Shown here one piece after another: positions 17,757 to 29,782 of a DNA stretch of 49,621 bases. The notes under the pieces are model-generated. The model saw only the letters and a list, made by a program, of their open reading frames with translations, was not told where the DNA came from and did not search any database. Origin of the DNA: VXYL01 sp964348085. Its GTDB lineage: Bacteria; Pseudomonadota; Gammaproteobacteria; Pseudomonadales; Azotimanducaceae. Numbering within the stretch: the first letter of the stretch is position 1; every line of letters begins with the position of its first letter. The position numbers were made by a program, and so were the translations under genes. The stretch lies in NCBI GenBank assembly GCA_964348085.1, contig CAYGBI010000024.1, positions 1 through 49,621 of the forward strand, written 5' to 3'.

Positions 17757-18053
17757 ATGCAGTTGAGCATAACGGGACGCAATATCAACATCACGGAGGC
17801 GATTAGAAGCTACGTCACCAGCAAAATCGCCCGCATCGAGCGGCACTACGATCACATCACCAACGCGCAGGTCGTGCTGGCGGTCACCAAGGTGGGACAG
17901 ACCGCCGAAGCCATCGTCCACGCCGGCCACGGCCAAGAGATCTTCGCGGTCGCCGAGGACAAGGACTTGTACGCCGCCATCGACGCCCTAGCGGACAAGC
18001 TCGACCGTCAACTAATCAAGCACAAGGAGAAACTCGCCAATCACCGGACGTGA
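17757..18053 (+). CDS. hpf: Ribosome hibernation promoting factor
   Basis: The 98-residue protein is the short HPF/YfiA form. It begins MQLSITGRNINITEAIRSYV and has the basic sheet-helix layout that binds the 30S decoding site and inactivates ribosomes in stationary phase. ATG 17757 has GGAGGAA six bases upstream. In many gammaproteobacteria hpf lies between rpoN and ptsN; here it follows the Rieske gene by 41 bases. A GC-rich palindrome (GGCCGCCCGGCGGCC) lies just after its stop. Confidence 0.92.
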   Translation: MQLSITGRNINITEAIRSYVTSKIARIERHYDHITNAQVVLAVTKVGQTAEAIVHAGHGQEIFAVAEDKDLYAAIDALADKLDRQLIKHKEKLANHRT

Positions 18054-18087
18054 GGATGGCCGCCCGGCGGCCGCCAAGCACCAAGCG

Positions 18088-18450
18088 TCAATAGCTGGCG
18101 GTGCGAATGCGGATGTCCCGAACCGCGGCGAAGTCGGCCAGCGAACGCAGCGCCGGTTCGATCTTCGGCAACTCCAAACGCGCCCGAGTGGCCCAAGCCG
18201 CGTTCGCCATATGGATGAGCAGTCGTTGATCCCGCACTTCAGCCACGCGGCAGTGGGGCGCCAATGCCGCCGGCAGCACCGCGCGCACCTGTTGCGTGAT
18301 CGATTGCCGGTCCGCGTTGCGTTTCACCAGCCGCTCCAGCGGATTGCGCGGCCGGTGGTGCTCGGCAAGAAGCTGGCCCACGCGTCCCGTACGCCTCGGA
18401 GTGGTCAAGAACTCGCCTCGGATTGATTCGCGCCAACGACACTCGCGCAC
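18088..18450 (-). CDS. DUF721/DciA-like protein
   Basis: This protein of about 120 residues contains the DUF721 core: QQVRAVLPAALAPHCRVAEV, then DQRLLIHMANAAWATRARL and a helix ending in RSLADF. DciA proteins load the replicative helicase DnaB in bacteria without DnaC, and dciA often neighbours secA in gammaproteobacteria, as here. The start is uncertain: GTG 18450 and TTG 18408 (with GAGG upstream) are both possible, and the frame is open to 18543. It is divergent from secA. Confidence 0.7.
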   Translation of the reverse strand: MRECRWRESIRGEFLTTPRRTGRVGQLLAEHHRPRNPLERLVKRNADRQSITQQVRAVLPAALAPHCRVAEVRDQRLLIHMANAAWATRARLELPKIEPALRSLADFAAVRDIRIRTASY

Positions 18451-18584
18451 ATGATAACCGCCACCACCGGCAATGGCCGCTCCTAAACTTCGCGCCGATT
18501 GACGCAGAGGAGTAGAATGGCGCCCCCTAGCAATTCGGCGCACAACGCGGCCGATCCAGACGAGCGCTGAGAGCGCGGAATAGG

Positions 18585-21353
<2,769 letters not shown>

Positions 21354-21386
21354 ACGCTCACACCTCGAGCCGACGCGAAAACTGAC

Positions 21387-22601
21387 ATGGCGGTGAACCT
21401 ACCACCGCTCGGTGAGCTGTTGCCCATCGACGGAATCGCCTTGGGTGCGGCCGCGGCCGGGGTCAAATACCGCGACCGCTTGGATTTGACGGTGGTTGCG
21501 CTCGCCGAGGGCAGCGTCACCGGCGGTGTATTCACCCGCAGCGCCTTCCAAGCCGCGCCGGTGATCGTCGCTCGACAACGAGTCGGCCGCACCCGGGCGC
21601 TGGTGGTGAACAGCGGCAACGCCAACGCCGCGACCGGCGAGCGCGGCTTGGCCGACGCCCGGGCGACCTGCGCACACGTGGCGGCGCGACTCGACGTCAA
21701 CGAGACCGAGGTGATGCCGTTTTCCACCGGCGTCATCGGCGAGTTTCTGCCCATGGACAACATGAAGCGCGGCATAGACGCCGCACTCGCCGACGCCCGC
21801 CCGGACGGCTGGCAAGACGCTGCGCACGCGATCATGACCACCGACACGGCAGCAAAGGCGGTATCGACTCACGCTACTGTCGGAGGCACGCCGATTCGGG
21901 CCACCGGCATGGTGAAGGGCGCCGGCATGATTCGCCCGGACATGGCCACCCTGCTTGCGTTTCTCGGCACGAATGCCGCGGTTTCGCCAGAGACGGCGAA
22001 CGCCCTCGCACGGGACTTGGCGGAGCGCAGCCTCAATCGCGTGACCATTGACGGCGATACATCCACCAATGATTCGTTCGTCGTGATGGCCACCGGCCGC
22101 GCCGGTGGCGCGCGCATCGACGATCCGACCAGCCCCGCTTACGCCGAGTTGCTTACCGCGCTCACGCCCTTGGTGGTGGAACTGGCGCAGCGCACCGCAC
22201 GGGATGGCGAGGGCGCGACCAAATTCGTCACCGTGCGCGTCGAGCAGGGCCGTGACGCCGCCGAATGCCTCACAGTCGCTTACGCCATCGCCCACTCGCC
22301 GCTGGTGAAAACCGCGCTGTTCGCCGGCGATCCGAACTGGGGGCGGTTTTGCATGGCCATCGGCCGCGCCGGCGTGGCCGGCTTGGATCCCGACGCGGTG
22401 AGCCTCTACCTCGACGACCTGTGCGTGGCCCGTCGCGGCCTAATCGCCGACAAATACAGCGAAGAGGCGGGCGCGGCAGTCATGGCCAATGACGAGTTCG
22501 AGGTGCGCGTGCTTTTGGGTCGTGGCAAAGCGTCCGAGACCGTTTGGACCTCCGACTTGTCATACGACTACGTGCGCATCAATGCGGAGTACCGCACCTA
22601 A
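21387..22601 (+). CDS. argJ: Ornithine/glutamate N-acetyltransferase
   Basis: The 404-residue enzyme moves the acetyl group from N-acetylornithine to glutamate in arginine synthesis. The autocatalytic cleavage site lies in KGAGMIRPDMATLLAF, where the Thr becomes the N-terminal nucleophile of the beta chain. GDPNWGRFCMAIGRAG is a second conserved segment. It lies 33 bases after secA, an order seen in many gammaproteobacteria, and probably shares its transcript. Confidence 0.95.
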   Translation: MAVNLPPLGELLPIDGIALGAAAAGVKYRDRLDLTVVALAEGSVTGGVFTRSAFQAAPVIVARQRVGRTRALVVNSGNANAATGERGLADARATCAHVAARLDVNETEVMPFSTGVIGEFLPMDNMKRGIDAALADARPDGWQDAAHAIMTTDTAAKAVSTHATVGGTPIRATGMVKGAGMIRPDMATLLAFLGTNAAVSPETANALARDLAERSLNRVTIDGDTSTNDSFVVMATGRAGGARIDDPTSPAYAELLTALTPLVVELAQRTARDGEGATKFVTVRVEQGRDAAECLTVAYAIAHSPLVKTALFAGDPNWGRFCMAIGRAGVAGLDPDAVSLYLDDLCVARRGLIADKYSEEAGAAVMANDEFEVRVLLGRGKASETVWTSDLSYDYVRINAEYRT

Positions 22602-22791
22602 CGGTCGCCCGGCCTAGCCTAGCGGCTCGTGGTGGGAATCTGCGTCACACCAAAAGCAGGCTTGAATCGATGTCCGATCACTTGTCCCCGGCTAGGCGGA
22701 GTCCGCTCGTCAGGCCGCCTGAAGCCCGGCATTCTCCGACGTATCCGACACCGTAGCCGGACACCTGCGCCGCCCTCGGTTCAGGCGGCGC

Positions 22792-23133
22792 CTAGCGCGG
22801 GTGCGCTAGCGCGTCTCGGCCAGCTTTCCACCATCTCCGAGGCACCAGCGCAAGTACCGTCAATAATGCGGCAAGGAACACGGCGGAGTACGGCATGTCC
22901 AAGACGACGCCCATATACACCAACCCGCAACCCACAAACACCGGCATCCAGTAGTTGAAGATCTCCTTATGCTGTTTCGACCGCCTCGGCACCAGCGCAA
23001 CGACCGCCAATACGGCGAAGTACTCAGCGATGTATGGCATATCGGCAGCGAAGGCCATGTACGCAAACGAGCCCAACCCAACCACCTCCGCCAAGTAGCT
23101 GAGGGTTTCCATTTGCTGTTTCGACATCGCCAT
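22792..23133 (-). CDS. Small membrane protein with internal two-fold repeat
   Basis: The 113-residue product has three or four hydrophobic segments. Two halves repeat each other: ADMPYIAEYFAVLAVVALVP and LDMPYSAVFLAALLTVLALV, each followed by a Pro-Arg-Arg turn. ATG 23133 has AGGGAG upstream; a second ATG lies two codons on. I do not recognise a family. The repeat suggests duplication of a two-helix hairpin. The gene is isolated, with non-coding sequence on both sides, so a real gene is probable but not certain. Confidence 0.55.
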   Translation of the reverse strand: MAMSKQQMETLSYLAEVVGLGSFAYMAFAADMPYIAEYFAVLAVVALVPRRSKQHKEIFNYWMPVFVGCGLVYMGVVLDMPYSAVFLAALLTVLALVPRRWWKAGRDALAHPR

Positions 23134-23474
23134 CAGCAACACGCTCCCTGACCAAGCCAAACCGCAGCGACCGACCAAGCCGGCGCACCGGCAACGACAC
23201 CGACTATACCAATCACGGCCGGTCGCCCACACCAGTTGCCTGCAAGTCGCAACATATCCGGGCCCATCAAGGCGCAATCGTCGCCTAACCTCGCCGTCGT
23301 TTGGCTTGCTCGGCCTCCCACTGCACAGTCACCGTACATCTGCTCGGATGCGCCGCAACACCTGCTCGATTGTCATTTCGCCCTGATTTCTTGTCTTTCA
23401 ACATGCCGCGCGGGGCCTGTGGCAAGGCGCGGCACGCCGGGAATGGCCTGCCTCATTGCCGAGGGTTTGCCGCG
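23134..23474. other. Intergenic region without recognised feature
   Basis: These 341 bases separate the small membrane protein gene from the end of coaE. I see no credible coding frame, tRNA or strong hairpin. Short open frames here show no start signal or recognisable composition. Confidence 0.5.
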
Positions 23475-24080
23475 TTAGGCGAGATGCGCTTGGGAAAGTT
23501 GCAGATAGCGAGCGTGCAGGCGAGCAACGGCGGCATCGAGGTCCGCCAAGCTGCCGTCGTTGACGATCACATCGTCCGCGAACCGAAGCCGGGTCGTTCG
23601 GTCCGTTTGGCTGGCAAGCGTGGCTCGGGCTTGCCGCGAGCTGACGCCGTCGCGCGCCACCGTGCGCGCAATCTGTACCGATTCCGGTACGTCCACTACC
23701 AAGATCCGATGGGCGCGAGGGTCTGGGCCGCGCATCAGCGGGTTGACCAAGATAGCGTACGGCGAGGCGGCGGCAGCCAACTCGTCCGCCACCAGCCGGT
23801 TGATGTGGGGATGCGTCAATTGATTGAGCCAGTGACGTTCCTTTACGTCAGCGAATATGCGCTCGCGCAACTTCGCCCGGTCCAGCGTGCCGTCCGCCTG
23901 CAACATCTCCGCCCCGTAACGAGCGGCGATGGCGGCCAATGCGGGTTGCCCCGGCTCCACCACCCGGCGCGCCGCGACATCGCAATCGGCGATGGCGATA
24001 CCGAGCGCCTGAAAGCGATCCGACACCGCCGTTTTGCCGCTGCCAATGCCGCCGGCGATACCAACGACGTAGTTCGCCAT
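23475..24080 (-). CDS. coaE: Dephospho-CoA kinase
   Basis: The 201-residue enzyme phosphorylates dephospho-CoA, the last step of CoA synthesis. It opens with the P-loop GIAGGIGSGKTAVS, and IADCDVAARRVVEPG follows as the substrate region. ATG 24080 overlaps the prepilin peptidase stop by one base (TGATG), so the two are translationally coupled. The order pilD-coaE is common in gammaproteobacteria. Confidence 0.95.
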   Translation of the reverse strand: MANYVVGIAGGIGSGKTAVSDRFQALGIAIADCDVAARRVVEPGQPALAAIAARYGAEMLQADGTLDRAKLRERIFADVKERHWLNQLTHPHINRLVADELAAAASPYAILVNPLMRGPDPRAHRILVVDVPESVQIARTVARDGVSSRQARATLASQTDRTTRLRFADDVIVNDGSLADLDAAVARLHARYLQLSQAHLA

Positions 24081-24937
24081 CAGTAACCCACCGTCAAGGC
24101 TTCGGTGAAGAACAGCGTCGCCACACCGCCGCCGCACAAGAAAGTACCGAAGGGAATCGGCGTCGCCCGGTCGGCTCGGCGACGCAGGATGCCAACCGCG
24201 GCATAGACCAACCCCGACGTGCTAGCGATCAAGATCACCGGCAGAATCGCTTGCCAACCGAGCCAAGCGCCAAGCGCGGCCAGCAGCTTGAAGTCGCCGT
24301 AGCCCATCCCTTCGCGACCGGTGATGAGCTTGTGCCCCCAATAGAAGAGCCACAGCAGCGAATACCCCCCGACCGCGCCGAATACCGCGTCCGTCGGCGT
24401 CGGCGTGGCGTCAAAGACGATGGCGGCGAGGATGCCCAACCACAACAGCGGCAGCGTGATCTGATCCGGCAGCAATAGCGTGTCGAAGTCGATCAGCGAC
24501 AACGCCAACAGCGCCATGAGGAAGACGTAATAGCCTGCCGCCAATCCCGTATAGCCCCAACCGGCGACGACGGCGATCAGCAATGCCGCGCCGGCCAGTT
24601 CGACGCCCGGGTAGCGCGGCGAGATCGACGCCGAACAAGCCCGGCACCGGCCGCGGAGCAGAAGCCAGCTCAGGACCGGCACATTGTCTTTCGCGCTAAC
24701 CATCGTGTGACAAGCCGGGCACCGGGAGCGCGGTAGCAGCAGGTCGAAACGGGGCCGTCGCGGCGGCGTAATGGCCAAAACGTCCATGGCTTCGGCGCGC
24801 CACTGCCGCGCCAACATAACGGGTAAGCGATAGACGACCACGTTCAGGAAACTGCCAAAGCTCAAGCCGAAGAGAACGCAGAGCGCGACAGCCAATGGCC
24901 CGTAGGTGAGAAGGTTGTCGATGGCGCGTATTCCCAA
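24080..24937 (-). CDS. pilD: Prepilin peptidase / N-methyltransferase
   Basis: The 285-residue membrane enzyme cleaves prepilin leaders and methylates the new N-terminus. Cytoplasmic zinc cysteines occur as CPAC (73-76) and CRAC (98-101). The two catalytic Asp sites of this aspartic protease family are in LSLIDFDTLLLPD and GMGYGDFKLL. Several transmembrane helices flank them. It could serve both pilus systems in this window, since no other prepilin peptidase gene is visible. Downstream it overlaps coaE; upstream an unrelated gene separates it from pilC. Confidence 0.95.
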   Translation of the reverse strand: MGIRAIDNLLTYGPLAVALCVLFGLSFGSFLNVVVYRLPVMLARQWRAEAMDVLAITPPRRPRFDLLLPRSRCPACHTMVSAKDNVPVLSWLLLRGRCRACSASISPRYPGVELAGAALLIAVVAGWGYTGLAAGYYVFLMALLALSLIDFDTLLLPDQITLPLLWLGILAAIVFDATPTPTDAVFGAVGGYSLLWLFYWGHKLITGREGMGYGDFKLLAALGAWLGWQAILPVILIASTSGLVYAAVGILRRRADRATPIPFGTFLCGGGVATLFFTEALTVGY

Positions 24938-25194
24938 GGTGTCGCGGCGGGCATTTTAGGAGAAAAAGACCGTTAGTCGCCCGTAGCGACAGTCACGCGG
25001 CACTCGAACGGCTAAGCATCCAACCCGGCATCGTCGCTCTTCGGCCAACTACCGCCCGACTGCTCCCTCGCCTTGCCTTGCTCGGCGGGCGCCTGACCGC
25101 TCTCGGTGCGACGCGGATTTCCACCACGGGCGACTAAGAGCGCCACGAAAGGGCAGTGCCGCTAGGCACCACCCGTCGCCCCAGCCGGACCGCT

Positions 25195-25226
25195 TAACAG
25201 CCCGCCAAGTTCGCGGCGGGCTGTTA
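25195..25226. terminator. Perfect 12-bp hairpin overlapping a stop codon
   Basis: The left arm TAACAGCCCGCC (25195-25206) and right arm GGCGGGCTGTTA (25215-25226) pair perfectly around an eight-base loop. The right arm contains the stop codon of the minus-strand aldo/keto reductase gene. No T-run follows on either strand, so factor-independent termination is uncertain. The 286 bases between this gene and pilD hold nothing else I can support. Confidence 0.5.
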
Positions 25227-26234
25227 GACGCGGAATCGATGCGGGCCGAAGTCCGCTTGGTAGAACGGCGCCACCATACCGCCCGGCGGAACGACGGCGT
25301 CAACCGCGTCGAAGTCCGACTCGTCCAGCGTGACATCAGCGGCGGCCAAATTGTCTTCCAACTGCGCCATAGTGCGCGGGCCGATGATGGGGCTGGTAAC
25401 GCCCGGCTGCGCCATCACCCACGCCAACGCGAATTGCGACAGCGGCACGCCTCGGGCCTCGGCGATCGGCGCCACGCCCTCGACGACATCGAAGATGCTC
25501 TGGTTGAAACGCCGTCGTTGCGCGGCGTTGGGATTCGCAAAACGGGTGCCTGCCGCCGGTTCCTCGCCCCGCCGGTATTTGCCGGTGAGCAAGCCGCCGG
25601 CCAGCGGGCTCCAAGGAATGGTGGCCACGTCGTAGGTGCGCGCCATCGGCATCAGCTCGCGCTCCACGCGCCGGTCGAGCAAGTTGTACGGCTGTTGCTC
25701 GCAGACGAAACGGTTGAGGCCATACTTCTCGGACACCCACAGCGACTCGACGAACTGCCAAGCGGCAAAGGTCGAGGTGCCGATGTAGCGCACCTTGCCT
25801 TGGCGAATCAAATCGTCAAGCGCCCGCAAGGTCTCGTCGATCGCGGTGTCCGAACGCGGGCGGTGAAGCTGATATAGATCGATGTAGTCCGTCTGCAGGC
25901 GTTCGAGGCTCGCTTCGCAGGCGGCGATGATGTGGCGTCGACTCGCGCCCCGCATGTTCGGATCGTCGTCCGCCATGGCACCGTGGAACTTGGTGGCGAG
26001 CACGATACGGTCGCGCTTGCCGTTGCGCTTGAGCGCATCGCCGGTAATGGTCTCGCTGCGGCCCCGCGAATACACGTTGGCGGTGTCGATGAAGTTGACG
26101 CCACGTTCGATGGCGCGGTCCACCATGCGATAAGAGTCCTCCGGCGTCGTCCGCATGCCGAACATCATCGCGCCCAAGCACAGATCGCTCACTCGCACGC
26201 CGGTGCGGCCAAGCAGTCGCATTTCGATCGCCAT
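25224..26234 (-). CDS. Aldo/keto reductase
   Basis: The 336-residue oxidoreductase has a complete catalytic set: D50 in NFIDTANVY, Y55, K82 in VLATKF and His in YQLHRP. The family reduces carbonyls with NADPH. ATG 26234 has a GGGGAGGG site directly upstream. The gene separates pilC from pilD, which are adjacent in most relatives, and has no obvious pilus role. It is unlike the AKR-fold protein at 12582-13454, which lacks these residues. The substrate is unknown. Confidence 0.9.
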   Translation of the reverse strand: MAIEMRLLGRTGVRVSDLCLGAMMFGMRTTPEDSYRMVDRAIERGVNFIDTANVYSRGRSETITGDALKRNGKRDRIVLATKFHGAMADDDPNMRGASRRHIIAACEASLERLQTDYIDLYQLHRPRSDTAIDETLRALDDLIRQGKVRYIGTSTFAAWQFVESLWVSEKYGLNRFVCEQQPYNLLDRRVERELMPMARTYDVATIPWSPLAGGLLTGKYRRGEEPAAGTRFANPNAAQRRRFNQSIFDVVEGVAPIAEARGVPLSQFALAWVMAQPGVTSPIIGPRTMAQLEDNLAAADVTLDESDFDAVDAVVPPGGMVAPFYQADFGPHRFRV

Positions 26235-26316
26235 ATTCCCTCCCCTTACTGGCACTGGCGCCCCGGATCAACGTTAGTCCGACCGCGCCAAGATATTCAA
26301 TGACCGCGACCAGCCA

Positions 26317-27525
26317 TCACTCGAACACGTTGCCAAGCTGGAACACCGGCAGATACATGGCGACCACCAAGCCGCCGACCAACACGCCCAAGACCACCAA
26401 CATCAACGGTTCGATGAGCGCGGTCAGGTTGTCCACCGCGTCGTCCACCTGCGCCTCGAACTGCTCGGCGGCCTTGTCCAGCATGTCGTCCAAGCTACCC
26501 GACTCCTCGCCCACCGCCACCATCTGCACCATCATGTTCGGAAACACGCCGGCGGCGTGCATGGATTGGTGCAGCGCTTGGCCGCCGGCTACGGCATCGC
26601 GCACTGCCCGCACCGCGTTGCGGAACACGGCATTGCCGGTGGAGTCGGCCAGCGAGCCGAGCGCGTCCACCAGCGGCACGCCGGCTCCGACCGCGGTTGC
26701 CAAGGTTCGCCCGCAACGCGCGACGGCCGCCTTGACGAGGATGCCACCGGCGATCGGCACCAAGAGGTACACCTTGTCCAAGCCATCGCGAAAACGCTGC
26801 GAGCGCCGCTTGGCCACTACGAAACCGGCACCGACGGCGACAAGGCCAAGCAGCAAGAACCACCACCACTCCACCAAGTAGTCGGAAATGCCGATGACGA
26901 AGCGGGTAAAGGCGGGCAGTTCCGCGCCGGCACCGGCGAATACCACCTCGAACTGCGGCACGACGTAGATCAGCAACACGACGGTGACCAAAATGGCGGC
27001 GGCGACCACCAGTACCGGGTAGGTCAGCGCCTTCTTCACCTTGCGCTTCGTCGCCGCGGCGCTCTCTTGGTGGCGGGCGATGCGTTCGAGCATGGTGTCG
27101 AGTGCGCCGGATTGCTCGCCCACAGCGACGAGATTGCGGTACATCCGGTCGAATTGCGCAGGAAACTTGGCGAGCGCTGAGGCAAGCGACGTGCCGGCCG
27201 CGACTTCGCCCCGCACGCCTTGCACGACATCCTTTAGTTTGGCGTTGCGAGCGCCGGCGGCGACGACGTCGAACGCCTGCACCAGCGGCATACCGGTGCG
27301 CATCATGGTCGCCATTTGGCGGCTGACGAGGGCGATGTCTTCGGCAGTTACGCGTTCGGTCAAACCAAAGCTGCCTTGGCGCTTCTTGCTGATGCCCTTG
27401 GCGGTGATGCCTTCGCGCCGCAGTTCCGCGCGCACCAAGCGCGCCTCGGTGCCGACGCGCTCGCCGGTCACTTTGCGCCCGGCACGGTCCGTGCCTCGCC
27501 AAACGAATACCGCTTGTTCCGCCAT
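26317..27525 (-). CDS. pilC: Type IVa pilus platform protein PilC
   Basis: This 402-residue GspF-family inner-membrane protein links the PilB motor to pilin polymerisation. Family phrases are RQMATMMRTGMPLVQAFD in the first cytoplasmic domain, NLVAVGEQSGALD after it, and MMVQMVAVGEESGSLD in the second. Hydrophobic segments lie near 170-195, 215-240 and 375-400. ATG 27525 starts two bases after the pilB stop; a TTG two codons earlier would overlap it. Length matches PilC of other gammaproteobacteria. Confidence 0.95.
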   Translation of the reverse strand: MAEQAVFVWRGTDRAGRKVTGERVGTEARLVRAELRREGITAKGISKKRQGSFGLTERVTAEDIALVSRQMATMMRTGMPLVQAFDVVAAGARNAKLKDVVQGVRGEVAAGTSLASALAKFPAQFDRMYRNLVAVGEQSGALDTMLERIARHQESAAATKRKVKKALTYPVLVVAAAILVTVVLLIYVVPQFEVVFAGAGAELPAFTRFVIGISDYLVEWWWFLLLGLVAVGAGFVVAKRRSQRFRDGLDKVYLLVPIAGGILVKAAVARCGRTLATAVGAGVPLVDALGSLADSTGNAVFRNAVRAVRDAVAGGQALHQSMHAAGVFPNMMVQMVAVGEESGSLDDMLDKAAEQFEAQVDDAVDNLTALIEPLMLVVLGVLVGGLVVAMYLPVFQLGNVFE

Positions 27526-27527
27526 GC

Positions 27528-29105
27528 TCAATACCGGGCGGTGACGCGGTTGACCTCGGCCAAACTGGTGAGGCCACGCATCGCTTTCGTGAGCCCGGCG
27601 CGGCGCAGGTCGTCGTAGCCGAGGGCGCGAGCCTTCTCCGCCAACGCCAAGCTGTTGTCGTCACGCAAGATCAGCCGTTGCAGTTCAGGCGTTATCTCGA
27701 CCACTTCGTGAATGCCGATGCGCCCGCCATAGCCTTGACGGCACTCGCCGCAACCGTGCGGATTGGCGTCAAAGACGCGAAAGCCGGTGGCGACGTCCGC
27801 GTCGGTGAAGCCTTCCGCGCACAACGCCTCGGTAGGCACAGAGATGGACCGCTTGCAGTTGCGACACAAGAGACGCACCAAGCGTTGCGCGCAGATGAGC
27901 GTCACGGAGGTGGCGAGATTGAACGCCGGCACGCCCATGTTGCGCAGCCGGGTCAGGGTTTCCGCAGCGGAGTTGGTGTGCAGCGTGGACAGCACGAGGT
28001 GGCCCGTTTGCGCCGCCTTGATCGCCGTCTCGGCGGTCTCCAAGTCGCGGATTTCCCCGACCATGACCACGTCCGGGTCTTGGCGAAGGAATGCCCGCAG
28101 GGCGGTTTTGAAGTCCAGTCCGACTTTGGGGTTCACCTGCACTTGGTTGATGCCCTCCAAGTTGATCTCCACCGGATCCTCGGCGGTGGCGATGTTGCGT
28201 TCCTCGGCGTTCAAGAGGCTCAAACCAGCGTAGAGAGTTACCGTCTTGCCGCTGCCGGTCGGCCCGGTCACCAGCAACATGCCTTGTGGGCGTCGCAAGG
28301 CACTCCGATAGCGTTCCCGCTGCTCGTCCTCGAACCCGAGCCCATCGATGCCGAGGCGCACCGCGGACCGATCGAGGATGCGCAGCACCACCTTCTCGCC
28401 ATGCATGGTCGGCAGCGTGCTGACGCGGAAGTCCACGGCGCCGCCCTCGGTCGTAAGCTTGATGCGCCCGTCCTGCGGCACACGCCGTTCGGCGATATCA
28501 AGCTGGGCCATCACTTTCAGACGGGCCGCGAACCGAGCACTCAAGCTGGCCGGGGGCCGGCGGCTCTCGCGCAGCACGCCGTCAATGCGCAGGCGAATGC
28601 GGTAGCGCTTCTCATAGGGCTCGAAGTGAACGTCGGACGCCCCGGCAGCCACGGCTTCGAGCAGCAGTTCGTGGACGTATTTGACGATGGGTGTCTCGTC
28701 CACGTCCGCATCGCCGTCCGCCCTAGCCACCGTTGCCGCCATGGCGTCGTCCCCGGCCTCGGTCAACAGCGAGTCCTCGCCGCCGGCGCGGCAGCGGGCG
28801 ATGGCGTCGGCGAGCTTGTCCGGCGCGACCAGAATCGGCTCGACATCGAGGCCGGTGCGGAACTGCAGATCATCCAGCGCACTTAGGTTGGCGGGATCGG
28901 CGATCGCCACGTGCAACCGCCCGCCGCGCTTGCTCAACGGCAGCGTGTCGTGACGACGGACGGCCTCTTCATCGACCATCTCCTCGGCGATCACGGCGAG
29001 GTCCAACGCCGACAAGTCGAGGACCGGCAGGCCGAACTCGGCGCCTGCGGCAAGCAAATCAACGCCGCCCTCGCTCGGCGCTGCTGGGTCATCAATCGAG
29101 TACAC
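27528..29105 (-). CDS. pilB: Type IVa pilus extension ATPase PilB
   Basis: The 525-residue ATPase powers pilus extension. Walker A is GPTGSGKT at 281-288, Walker B is DVVMVGEIRDLET near 345-357, and the His box is STLHTNS. Zinc cysteines are CRNC near 414 and CGEC near 460. The N-terminal MshEN-like domain is shorter than in many PilB proteins. The start is GTG 29105; an in-frame TGA upstream with no other good start rules out a much longer protein. It is divergent from pilA. Confidence 0.95.
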   Translation of the reverse strand: MYSIDDPAAPSEGGVDLLAAGAEFGLPVLDLSALDLAVIAEEMVDEEAVRRHDTLPLSKRGGRLHVAIADPANLSALDDLQFRTGLDVEPILVAPDKLADAIARCRAGGEDSLLTEAGDDAMAATVARADGDADVDETPIVKYVHELLLEAVAAGASDVHFEPYEKRYRIRLRIDGVLRESRRPPASLSARFAARLKVMAQLDIAERRVPQDGRIKLTTEGGAVDFRVSTLPTMHGEKVVLRILDRSAVRLGIDGLGFEDEQRERYRSALRRPQGMLLVTGPTGSGKTVTLYAGLSLLNAEERNIATAEDPVEINLEGINQVQVNPKVGLDFKTALRAFLRQDPDVVMVGEIRDLETAETAIKAAQTGHLVLSTLHTNSAAETLTRLRNMGVPAFNLATSVTLICAQRLVRLLCRNCKRSISVPTEALCAEGFTDADVATGFRVFDANPHGCGECRQGYGGRIGIHEVVEITPELQRLILRDDNSLALAEKARALGYDDLRRAGLTKAMRGLTSLAEVNRVTARY

Positions 29106-29298
29106 GAGTAATCCGGTGAACTGTTGGAACGACGATTCCGGCCGATTATCGACTGCTCACCGCAACGGAAAAAAGAGGCGATAAGCCATTGACCTTGTAG
29201 GAAATCGACGCTTCATCGTGTGCGCCATTCGCTCTTTACGCGAGCGTTCGAATAGCCCACCTTTCCGCTGCCCATGCAACCCCTAAAGGAGCTTAAAG

Positions 29299-29781
29299 AT
29301 GCATCCAAGTAAAGAGACTCACCGTTCGCAAGGCGGCTTCACGCTAATCGAGCTGATGATCGTGGTGGCGATCATCGGCGTGCTCACGGCCGCCGCCATT
29401 CCCGCCTATCGGAACTACGTGGAAAACTCCAATATGTCGAAAGTAAACGCTCACTATCGCCAAGGCATCCGCTTCGTCGAGAACGAGTTCAGACGAGTTC
29501 GGGCACAGCTCTCCCTAGGCACGCTGACGGCGGCCGCGGCCGACACGCAGTACACCAACGCCCTTTGGATCGAAGCGTTGAACGGCCAAGGCGGCGGCAC
29601 CGCGCCCAATGGCGATCCCGCATACGCGACCGCCGTCAACGACGCCGGCGGCGTGGTGGGCGTCGCCGTTAGCGGCGGCTTCGCCAGTGAGGACATGGTG
29701 GTGACCTTTACTCGCCCCAAGTACGCGGACTTTGACGACGTGGATGTGCAAACCCACAGCGTGTCCTTGGTGGACATCTAA
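29299..29781 (+). CDS. pilA: Type IVa major pilin-like protein
   Basis: This 160-residue prepilin has a short leader and the classic sequence G|FTLIELMIVVAIIGVL, with Glu at +5 and Phe at +1. The start ATG 29299 has AAAGGAG ten bases upstream. The mature domain is Ala- and Gly-rich and lacks a cysteine pair, unlike many PilA proteins. It is divergent from pilB across 193 bases that must hold both promoters; I see TTGACC at 29189-29194 but no convincing partner, and no sigma-54 site. Confidence 0.88.
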   Translation: MHPSKETHRSQGGFTLIELMIVVAIIGVLTAAAIPAYRNYVENSNMSKVNAHYRQGIRFVENEFRRVRAQLSLGTLTAAAADTQYTNALWIEALNGQGGGTAPNGDPAYATAVNDAGGVVGVAVSGGFASEDMVVTFTRPKYADFDDVDVQTHSVSLVDI

Positions 29782-29782
29782 A

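Noticed and set aside
22602..22791. Inverted repeat GCCGCCTGAA / TTCAGGCGGC after argJ as a terminator
   Set aside because: The arms are about 45 bases apart and no T-run follows, so I cannot support a terminator.
27678..28886. Plus-strand frame of 402 codons over pilB
   Set aside because: It is antisense to a complete pilB with all ATPase motifs, and the translation has no recognisable domain.
29106..29298. Sigma-54 promoter for pilA
   Set aside because: No TGGCAC-N5-TTGC-like element is present in the interval.
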